A stretch of 64,000 bases of DNA. It comes from Eshraghiella sp045129695. GTDB taxonomy: Bacteria > Bacillota > Clostridia > Lachnospirales > Lachnospiraceae. The notes under the pieces are model-generated. The model saw only the letters and a program-made list of their open reading frames with translations. It had not been told where the DNA came from and ran no database searches. Within the stretch, counting starts at the first letter, position 1, and each line of letters begins with the position of its first letter. Shown one piece after another: positions 1 through 6,347 of the stretch. The stretch spans positions 22,549-86,548 of the forward strand of contig JBGVJZ010000002.1 in NCBI GenBank assembly GCA_045129695.1. Direction: 5' to 3'. Both the position numbers and the translations under genes were made by a program.

Positions 1-651
1 ATAGAAAAGCTTACAAGCAGACATGAGGGGAGAAAACTTCAGAGGCAGGTGTATGTTGCCAGGAGGGTTAAGACTGATAATGAGTCCATTCTGTATAATA
101 TAGATGGAATTCATGAAGCAATTTCGCACAATTCAAGAATCAGTTTTCTATATTATGAATGGAATCTTGAACGTAAGCTTGTATGTCGTAATAATGGCAA
201 TAGATATGTTGTGGATCCGCTGGTGCTAGTGTGGGATGATGAGAATTATTATCTCGTAGCAGGTGATATTGCTAATGGAATTATTAAGCATTTTCGAGTA
301 GATAAAATGTCTGATATCAAAATTGAACCGGTCAGTCGTGACAGACACTGGGAGAATTTTGATGTTGCTCAATATTCCAAGGAGCATTTTGCAATGTTTC
401 ATGGTGATAAGGAAACTGTAACTGTCAGGTTTAAAAAACATCTTATCGGGGTAGTTATAGACCGCTTTGGAAAAGATGTTTTCATAGTCCCGAAAGGTGA
501 TGACTATTTTGATGCAAGACTGAATGTTCAGGTGAGTAATCAGTTTTTTGGCTGGATTACAGGCTTTGCAGGCGATGCATGCATTATTTCACCACAGACA
601 GTTATCGACAGATATAAGAAAATAATCGAAGACATCAGCAGTAAGCTATAG
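1..651 (+). CDS. WYL-domain transcriptional regulator, 5' truncated by window edge
   Basis: The reading frame is open from base 1, so this is the C-terminal part of a longer protein; a GTG at 49 is in frame but lies inside the domain boundary region and is not a convincing start. The visible part is a WYL ligand-sensing domain: an ISFLYYEW strand, then YVVDPLVLVWDDENYYLVAG and a HFRVDKM motif, followed by a C-terminal WCX-like segment. Full-length family members have an N-terminal winged helix and act as transcription factors responding to a small ligand or nucleic acid. The target is unknown. The family call is from motif recognition; the truncation is seen directly. Confidence 0.85.
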   Translation: MEKLTSRHEGRKLQRQVYVARRVKTDNESILYNIDGIHEAISHNSRISFLYYEWNLERKLVCRNNGNRYVVDPLVLVWDDENYYLVAGDIANGIIKHFRVDKMSDIKIEPVSRDRHWENFDVAQYSKEHFAMFHGDKETVTVRFKKHLIGVVIDRFGKDVFIVPKGDDYFDARLNVQVSNQFFGWITGFAGDACIISPQTVIDRYKKIIEDISSKL

Positions 652-679
652 CAAAATAAGGCAACTGATGTCTTTTTTT
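631..679 (+). terminator. Intrinsic terminator of the WYL gene
   Basis: GACATCAG (631-638) pairs with CTGATGTC (665-672), followed directly by seven T. The left arm lies inside the last codons of the WYL gene and the loop is long (26 nt), so termination may be partial. Confidence 0.5.
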
Positions 680-693
680 GCGATTTTTAGTAC

Positions 694-722
694 TTGAAAT
701 GTGTAATAGGAATTATTACAAT
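694..722 (+). promoter_or_regulatory. Sigma-A-type promoter for folC
   Basis: TTGAAA (694-699), a 17-nt spacer, and TACAAT (717-722). It lies between the preceding terminator and the folC start at 755. Confidence 0.6.
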
Positions 723-754
723 CAGACTGTACATTAGAAAATGGAGCGTAAAAT

Positions 755-2023
755 ATGCAGGAAATAATAGATTACATATATAATATACCGAAGTTATCCA
801 GAAAATGTTCATTGGATAACACAAGAGAAATGTTAAAAAGAATTGGCAATCCTGAGAAGGAGAGCAGAATCATACATGTGGCGGGAACCAACGGAAAGGG
901 TTCTGTATGTGCGTACCTGAACGGAATTTTACAGGCAGCAGGATACACAACGGGATTATTTACATCTCCCCATCTTATCAGGATGAATGAAAGAATTAAG
1001 ATAAACGGACAGGACGTTTCCGACGATACATTTACTATTGCATACAATAAGATTTTGAGTGTATCGAAAGCGATGGTTGTTGATGGCTTTAGTCATCCGT
1101 CGTTTTTTGAGTTCTTGTTTGGTATGGCAATGTATGTTTTTGGGCTTAACAAAGTTGATTATATTATTCTTGAAACAGGACTTGGTGGCAGGCTTGATGC
1201 AACTAATGCCGTCGAGAAACCGGAATTGTCCGTAATTACGTCAATAGGACTGGATCATACAGAGCTGCTTGGAGATACATATGAAAAAATAGCGGCAGAG
1301 AAAGCGGGAATAATTAAGAGTGGGGTTCCTGTTATTTTTATGGAGAAGCGTGAGGATGTTACCAATGTAATTATCAATAAAGCAAAGGAGGCAGGCTCAA
1401 GGACAGTAAGAATTTCAAAGGATGATATTTCTGACATTGTTAAAAAAGATAAAAGCATTGATTTTTCTTTTCATAATGGTTATTATGATAAAGAGATTTT
1501 TTCTGTTAAGACAGGTGGAGTATATCAGGCAGAAAATGCAGCCCTCGCAGTAAGTGCAGCCAATGAATTGGGAATTACTGATGCAGAGGTTATCAGGAAG
1601 GGCTTGAATAAGGTCGTGTGGACCGGCAGAATGCAGGAAATAGATAATAATATGATTCTTGATGGGGCACATAATGATGACGGGATAGAGCGTTTTCTGG
1701 AATCCGTAGAAATTGATGGGTTTGACGGAGACAGATATCTTTTATTTAGTGCTGTTAAGGACAAGCATTATGATACGATGATTCAGAAGCTCTGTGAAAG
1801 TGGATTGTTTAAGGGTTTTATTCTCGTTCCGCTTACGGATGAAAGAGGTCTTGATACAGATACACTGTTTCAGGTATTCAGACAGTTCACAGATGCCGTT
1901 ATACCTATGAGAAATATTTCACAAGGAATTTTCGAGGCCTGTATGTTAAGAGACGGAGGAGCCAGAATATATATGGCGGGTTCTCTGTATCTTGCAGGAG
2001 AGATTCTGGGTATGAGAGAATAA
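755..2023 (+). CDS. folC: Bifunctional folylpolyglutamate synthase / dihydrofolate synthase
   Basis: FolC adds glutamate to dihydropteroate and/or tetrahydrofolates using ATP in the cytoplasm, which retains folates in the cell. At 422 residues it has the usual length. The Mur-ligase-like P-loop HVAGTNGKGSVCAYL is near residues 40-54, with LFTSPHL just after it, a later LETGLGGRLDATN block, and GRMQEI...ILDGAHNDDG at the start of the C-terminal domain. ATG at 755 follows a weak GGAG. A 46-codon gene follows 22 nt downstream with its own AAGGAGA site, so the two are probably co-transcribed. No other folate gene is nearby. Confidence 0.93.
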   Translation: MQEIIDYIYNIPKLSRKCSLDNTREMLKRIGNPEKESRIIHVAGTNGKGSVCAYLNGILQAAGYTTGLFTSPHLIRMNERIKINGQDVSDDTFTIAYNKILSVSKAMVVDGFSHPSFFEFLFGMAMYVFGLNKVDYIILETGLGGRLDATNAVEKPELSVITSIGLDHTELLGDTYEKIAAEKAGIIKSGVPVIFMEKREDVTNVIINKAKEAGSRTVRISKDDISDIVKKDKSIDFSFHNGYYDKEIFSVKTGGVYQAENAALAVSAANELGITDAEVIRKGLNKVVWTGRMQEIDNNMILDGAHNDDGIERFLESVEIDGFDGDRYLLFSAVKDKHYDTMIQKLCESGLFKGFILVPLTDERGLDTDTLFQVFRQFTDAVIPMRNISQGIFEACMLRDGGARIYMAGSLYLAGEILGMRE

Positions 2024-2045
2024 TTTTGGGTTCAAGGAGATTAAT

Positions 2046-2186
2046 ATGATTAATTTTGATGATGAGATTAAGAAGTTTCAGCCGAGCCTTGAGGTGGATG
2101 AGGCCGAGGATGCGATTTACCATAGTGATGTAACGGACGTAACAGAGGTTATTGACAGAATTATAAGAGAAATCACTGATAAATAG
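2046..2186 (+). CDS. Small acidic conserved protein of 46 residues
   Basis: An ATG with an ideal AAGGAGA site 5 nt upstream opens a 46-codon frame ending in TAG. The protein begins MINFDDEIKKFQPSLEVDEA and is rich in Asp/Glu. It has no membrane segment or cysteine and is predicted mostly helical. It sits 22 nt after folC and 14 nt before the TPR gene, so all three look like one operon. I recall similar short proteins beside TPR genes in Lachnospiraceae, but that is memory, not a search. Function unknown. Confidence 0.75.
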   Translation: MINFDDEIKKFQPSLEVDEAEDAIYHSDVTDVTEVIDRIIREITDK

Positions 2187-2200
2187 AATGGAGTTATACC

Positions 2201-3589
2201 ATGAGATGTTATAAATGCAATGCAGTACTTTCAGATAATGATTACTGTTTGAAATGTGGTGCTGATGTATCCGTATACAAGGTTGTTGTGAAGGCTTCAA
2301 ATTCATACTATAATATGGGTCTTGCAAAGGCCAGGGTAAGGGATTTGTCGGGTGCAATTTCTGCACTTAAGACCAGTCTTCAAATTAATAAGAAAAACAT
2401 TAAGGCGAGAAATCTTCTTGGACTCGTCTATTTTGAAATGGGCGAAGTTGCCATGGCTCTTTCAGAGTGGGTATTAAGCCTGAATATTAAGCCGGAGAAG
2501 AATGTTGCAGAGGCATATATCCGTAAGGTAAAGGCTAACCAGAATAAGTTAGAAGTGCTCAATCAGGCTGCCAAGAAATATAATTTCTCCCTTAAGAAGG
2601 TTCAAGAGGACGGAGATGATGTTGCACTTATCCAGCTGAAAAAGGTTATTGCAATGAATCCGAAATTTGTAAAGGCACTTCTGTTGCTGTCGCTTGTTTA
2701 CATTAAGAATGGTGATGAAGACAGGGCAATTAAGCTTCTTAACAGGGTACTGAAAATCGACAGAAATAATACTCTGGCATTAAGATATATTGATGTAATC
2801 AACAAGGAAGGCATTGCAAGGGAAAATACCTCAGAGGATACTTATTATAAGAATAAGAAACAGTTTCCGCTTTCAGGACATGATGTTATTCTTCCCCGTA
2901 ATTCCTATAAGGAGCCGGCAAGCGGAGTTCTGACGGTAATATATATTTTGCTTGGTGTTGTAATTGGAGTTGCATTGGTATGGTTTCTGGTTGTACCTGC
3001 CAAACTGCAGACTGCCAGGGAAGAAAGTAATGATGCAATTAAGCAGTATAGTGAGCAGCTGGCAGGATATTCAGTTGACATTACAGAATTAGAGAGCCAG
3101 ATTGATAAACTGGAGAGCCAGTTGGAACAGGCACAGGCTGACCTTAATGGATATGAAGGGGAGGAAGGCGAGATTGCCATGTATAACAGGCTGATTGAGG
3201 CTGCTTTTGCCTATGTGGAGAATGATTTTGAGCAGGCAGCAGTATTGCTTGCATCAATTACCGATGTGTCGCAGCTTCCTACAGATACTGCCAAAGCTTT
3301 ATATACAACAATGGAAGAGAATAGCAGTAGTAGTGCCAAAGCATTTTATAATGCAGGTGTAAGTGCGTACAATGCCAATAATTATGTGGATGCCATAACA
3401 TATTTTATACGTTCATACGAACTGGACGATTCGACTGTAGAGACACCGTATTATCTGGCAATGTGCTATTTGCAGATTAGCGATAATACCAATGCTAATA
3501 AATATATTGATATTGTTAACAATAAGTTTCCGGGAACTACATTTGCAACACAGCTTAACGAATATGTAGCTTCACTGGCAACACCATAA
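2201..3589 (+). CDS. Zinc-ribbon, TPR and coiled-coil membrane protein
   Basis: A 462-residue protein of unknown function. Residues 1-20 form a zinc ribbon (CYKC...CLKC). Residues about 30-200 are tetratricopeptide repeats (for example NIKARNLLGLVYFEMGEVAM). One transmembrane helix lies at about 244-266, followed by a coiled coil (roughly 275-315, repeated ESQ.DKLESQLEQ pattern). More TPR units follow at about 370-455. The likely topology is cytoplasmic N-terminal repeats with the C-terminal repeats outside. TPR arrays generally mediate protein contacts, so a scaffold role at the membrane is a reasonable guess. Confidence 0.8.
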   Translation: MRCYKCNAVLSDNDYCLKCGADVSVYKVVVKASNSYYNMGLAKARVRDLSGAISALKTSLQINKKNIKARNLLGLVYFEMGEVAMALSEWVLSLNIKPEKNVAEAYIRKVKANQNKLEVLNQAAKKYNFSLKKVQEDGDDVALIQLKKVIAMNPKFVKALLLLSLVYIKNGDEDRAIKLLNRVLKIDRNNTLALRYIDVINKEGIARENTSEDTYYKNKKQFPLSGHDVILPRNSYKEPASGVLTVIYILLGVVIGVALVWFLVVPAKLQTAREESNDAIKQYSEQLAGYSVDITELESQIDKLESQLEQAQADLNGYEGEEGEIAMYNRLIEAAFAYVENDFEQAAVLLASITDVSQLPTDTAKALYTTMEENSSSSAKAFYNAGVSAYNANNYVDAITYFIRSYELDDSTVETPYYLAMCYLQISDNTNANKYIDIVNNKFPGTTFATQLNEYVASLATP

Positions 3590-3620
3590 CTTTACGAAAG
3601 AATAAACCTCATTAATGTGA

Positions 3621-3652
3621 CGGAGCAATTTATATATTGTTCCGTTTTTTTT
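3621..3652 (+). terminator. Terminator after the TPR gene
   Basis: CGGAGCAAT and ATTGTTCCG form a 9-bp stem (one G-T pair) with a 6-nt loop, followed by eight T. It separates the folC operon from the sigma-F operon. Confidence 0.8.
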
Positions 3653-3704
3653 GACAGCTTTTTGTGAGGCAACAACATTTTATGCAACAGGAAGGAGTTT
3701 TTGT

Positions 3705-4058
3705 ATGGGAAAAACATGTGAAACAAAAGATAACATAATAATTGTACATTTAAAGGGGGATCTGGATCATCATGTTACATCACAGATAAAAGAAGAAATT
3801 GATGAATGCATATCAAATAAAAGGATTTACAGACTTGCTTTTGACTTTAGAAATGTTTTGTTTATGGACAGTTCAGGTATTGGTCTGATAATGGGCAGAT
3901 ATAAGAAAATCAAGCCTATGGAGGGGGAGATTTATGTGTGCAATTTGGGACTTGCGATGCAGAGAATTTTTAAACTTTCTGGACTTTTTAAAATAACGAA
4001 GCATAGTTTTGAAATTGACCATCTGGTAAACGAGGAGGCTACATATGAACAGGATTAA
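3705..4058 (+). CDS. spoIIAA: Anti-sigma F factor antagonist SpoIIAA
   Basis: STAS-domain protein of 117 residues. In the known SpoIIAA/SpoIIAB/sigma-F switch, the unphosphorylated form binds SpoIIAB in the forespore and frees sigma F; SpoIIAB inactivates it by phosphorylating a serine. That serine corresponds here to Ser56 or Ser57 in FMDSSGIGL. An upstream in-frame extension to 3651 is possible, but ATG 3705 has a GGAAGGAG site and gives the family length. The end overlaps the spoIIAB start by 14 nt, indicating translational coupling. The order spoIIAA-spoIIAB-sigF supports the call. Confidence 0.95.
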   Translation: MGKTCETKDNIIIVHLKGDLDHHVTSQIKEEIDECISNKRIYRLAFDFRNVLFMDSSGIGLIMGRYKKIKPMEGEIYVCNLGLAMQRIFKLSGLFKITKHSFEIDHLVNEEATYEQD

Positions 4059-4470
4059 AATTGAATTTGATGCAATATCCGAGAATGAAGCGTTTGCAAG
4101 GGTATGTATTGCAGCTTTTGTTACGAGGCTTGACCCGACGCTTGAGGAGATTAATGATGTAAAAACCGCAGTTTCAGAGGCGGTTACCAATTCCATAATA
4201 CATGGTTATGGAGAACAGGGTGGAATTGTAATTATGGAAGCAGCTTTAGAGGATAATGAGCTGGAAATCAGAATAACGGATTTTGGCAAGGGGATTGAAA
4301 ATGTCTCACAGGCAATGATGCCGATGTTCACAACCGGGGAGGATAAGGAAAGGTCAGGTATGGGATTTACCTTTATGGAGGTATTTATGAATGAGCTTGA
4401 TGTTGAATCGACTCCCGGGAAGGGAACTACAGTAATAATGAAAAAGAGGTTTAATGAACCACAGGAGTAA
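4045..4470 (+). CDS. spoIIAB: Anti-sigma F factor SpoIIAB, serine kinase
   Basis: A 141-residue GHKL-type ATPase/kinase that holds sigma F inactive in the predivisional cell and mother cell. The ATP-binding boxes are visible: an N-box region EAVTNSIIHGY, a G1 box ITDFGKGI and a G2 box SGMGFTFME. The start codon follows a GAGGAGG site inside the 3' end of spoIIAA. sigF follows after 14 nt. Confidence 0.95.
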   Translation: MNRIKIEFDAISENEAFARVCIAAFVTRLDPTLEEINDVKTAVSEAVTNSIIHGYGEQGGIVIMEAALEDNELEIRITDFGKGIENVSQAMMPMFTTGEDKERSGMGFTFMEVFMNELDVESTPGKGTTVIMKKRFNEPQE

Positions 4471-4484
4471 GCGGAGGTGTGATT

Positions 4485-5210
4485 ATGGATCATACCAAAG
4501 AGCTTATAGAACTGGCACATGCCGGGAACAGAGAGGCAAGGGATTTTCTGGTGCTTCAGAATATGGGACTGGTATATAGTGTGGCAAAAAGATTTTTCAA
4601 TCGTGGATATGATATGGAGGATATAACCCAGATTGGAACCATTGGATTAATAAAAGCAATTGATAAGTTTGATTTAAATCAGCCGGTAATGTTTTCTACT
4701 TATGCTGTACCGATGATTTCAGGTGAAATAAAAAGATTTATAAGAGATGATGGAATGATAAAAGTATCACGCTCCATTAAAGAAAACAGTTGGAAAATAA
4801 GACAGTCATCACAGGAGCTTGCACAGCGTCTTGGAAGAGATGCAACAATTGAGGAATTGGCGGAAGCAACAGGGCTGTCAGGAGAAGATATTATCATGGC
4901 GATGGATGCATCCAAGGATGTGGAATCCATTTATCAGACTGTATATCAGGGAGATGGAAATACGGTTTTTGTAGTGGACAAGCTGGCTGCTTCAGCTGAA
5001 AATTCACCTAATGAGGTGGTTATTAATAAAATGATGCTGGAGCAGTTGCTGGAGGAATTATCCGATATGGAAAAAGAACTTATAAGAATGAGATATTATG
5101 AAGATAAGACTCAGGTTCAGGTTGCAGAAAAGCTGGGAATATCCCAGGTTCAGGTATCGCGACTGGAAAAGAAAATTCTTATAAGAATGAGAAAATCAGT
5201 GGAGGAGTGA
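4485..5210 (+). CDS. sigF: RNA polymerase sporulation sigma factor F
   Basis: A sigma-70 family factor of 241 residues that directs early forespore transcription. Region 2 (FFNRGYDMEDITQIGTIGL, then KFSTYAVPMI-like), region 3 (KVSRSIKENSWKI) and region 4 with a helix-turn-helix (TQVQVAEKLGISQVQVSRLE) are all present. ATG 4485 lies 7 nt after GCGGAGG. A GTG at 4479 is in frame but sits almost on the ribosome site and is rejected. Identity as sigma F rather than sigma G rests on the spoIIAA-spoIIAB context. Confidence 0.95.
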   Translation: MDHTKELIELAHAGNREARDFLVLQNMGLVYSVAKRFFNRGYDMEDITQIGTIGLIKAIDKFDLNQPVMFSTYAVPMISGEIKRFIRDDGMIKVSRSIKENSWKIRQSSQELAQRLGRDATIEELAEATGLSGEDIIMAMDASKDVESIYQTVYQGDGNTVFVVDKLAASAENSPNEVVINKMMLEQLLEELSDMEKELIRMRYYEDKTQVQVAEKLGISQVQVSRLEKKILIRMRKSVEE

Positions 5211-5238
5211 ATAATAGCAAAATAAAATGCTGATACTA
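5208..5238 (+). promoter_or_regulatory. Candidate forespore (sigma F/G) promoter for spoVAA-spoVAB
   Basis: TGAATA (5208-5213), an 18-nt spacer, and GATACTA (5232-5238). This is close to the forespore consensus TGAATA / CATACTA with 17-18 nt spacing known from Bacillus. The -35 overlaps the sigF stop codon. The assignment is inference from matching sequence and from the downstream late-forespore gene. Confidence 0.65.
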
Positions 5239-5261
5239 TTCCAAAAAGCAGGAGTAGTAAA

Positions 5262-5888
5262 ATGAACGAAGACGTTTATATTAATTTTTCCAAATGTTCA
5301 GAGGTAAGTAATGAGAAAATAACCATTCAGGATGTTGCGGAAGTGTGGTGCAGCGACACAGCACTTTTGGCTGGAATTAAGAATACGGCAATTGCCAGAT
5401 TAAAAGGTGACAAAGATGGGATTAGCGTGTTCACGGCAATAGCTGTTATTAAAATGCTTCAGACACGTTTCCCTGAAATAACAATTCAATGCATAGGTGT
5501 GCCTGAATTTGCAGTGGTATTTCATAAGAAAAAGAAACCCGGTGCAGTCTGGCAGGTAATAAAGATTATATTAATCAGTATTATAGTTTTTTTTGGTGGC
5601 GCTTTTGCAATTATGGCGTATGGAAATGACATTGATATACAAAGTGTATTTGATGTAATAACAGAGTTCTGTGTAGGAAATCCGGAGCAAAATTCCTTAT
5701 TCCTTCAAATTGCCTATTCAGTAGGCTTATCAGTGGGAATTATTATTTTCTTTAATAATTTTGGAAAGAGAAAAACAATAAAAGACCCGACTCCTATACA
5801 GGTTGCAATGCGTACGTATGAGGAAGACATATATACGACTGTAATTAATGATAATATAAGAGAGGGTAAAACCTATGATGTGGATTAG
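5262..5888 (+). CDS. spoVAA: Stage V sporulation protein AA
   Basis: A 208-residue protein of the SpoVAA family, part of the spore inner-membrane system that moves dipicolinic acid. The N-terminal half is soluble. Two hydrophobic helices lie at about 97-120 and 146-166, and the C-terminus carries the family-typical DPTPIQVAMRTYEEDIYTT. The start follows an AGGAG site. The stop overlaps the spoVAB start by 14 nt. The Bacillus order continues into spoVAC-AD-AE, but here the kinase follows spoVAB. Confidence 0.88.
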   Translation: MNEDVYINFSKCSEVSNEKITIQDVAEVWCSDTALLAGIKNTAIARLKGDKDGISVFTAIAVIKMLQTRFPEITIQCIGVPEFAVVFHKKKKPGAVWQVIKIILISIIVFFGGAFAIMAYGNDIDIQSVFDVITEFCVGNPEQNSLFLQIAYSVGLSVGIIIFFNNFGKRKTIKDPTPIQVAMRTYEEDIYTTVINDNIREGKTYDVD

Positions 5889-6303
5889 GTATGTTTTGCT
5901 TATAATAATTGGTATCGGTGGCGGTGCATTAACTGCTGCCGGTTATTTTGCAGTGCTGGCTTCAATAGGAATATTAACCCGTTTTGCGGACTATACAAAT
6001 ACAGCATCCAAGGTAAGAGTGTATGAAAATATGCTCTGTTTTGGAGGAATTACAGGTAATATTTTGTATATTTTCAGACCTGAAATACAAATAGCCGGAT
6101 GGATTTTGTGCATTTTCGGACTGGCATTTGGAATATTTACAGGCTGTTTTATTTTATCCATTGCGGAAGCTGTTAAAGGTCTTCCTGTTTTTTTAAGAAG
6201 AAGTAAGCTGCAAAAGGGTATTTCAGTATTGGTGTATTCCATTGCGTTTGGAAAAACTTTTGGAAGTATTTTCTACTTCTGTTGTTATTTTCTTAAAAAT
6301 TAG
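5875..6303 (+). CDS. spoVAB: Stage V sporulation protein AB
   Basis: A 142-residue integral membrane protein with about four hydrophobic helices, opening with a glycine-rich segment (IIGIGGGALTAAGYFA). Length and position directly after spoVAA, with a 14-nt overlap, match SpoVAB. It presumably acts with SpoVAA in the forespore membrane during dipicolinate uptake. Two adjacent ATG codons at 5875 and 5878 are both usable. The 3' end contains the -35 of the next gene's promoter. Confidence 0.88.
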   Translation: MMWIRYVLLIIIGIGGGALTAAGYFAVLASIGILTRFADYTNTASKVRVYENMLCFGGITGNILYIFRPEIQIAGWILCIFGLAFGIFTGCFILSIAEAVKGLPVFLRRSKLQKGISVLVYSIAFGKTFGSIFYFCCYFLKN

Positions 6304-6310
6304 GTATAAT
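6282..6310 (+). promoter_or_regulatory. Sigma-A-type promoter for the hybrid histidine kinase
   Basis: TTGTTA (6282-6287), a 17-nt spacer, and TATAAT (6305-6310), starting inside the 3' end of spoVAB. It would let the kinase be made vegetatively, independent of the upstream forespore promoter. Confidence 0.7.
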
Positions 6311-6347
6311 ATAAGTTAAAGAGAAAATAATAAATGGAGGCGGTCTT

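Noticed and set aside
3651..3704. Upstream extension of spoIIAA
   Set aside because: Starts inside the preceding terminator's T run and lacks a ribosome site; ATG 3705 has GGAAGGAG.
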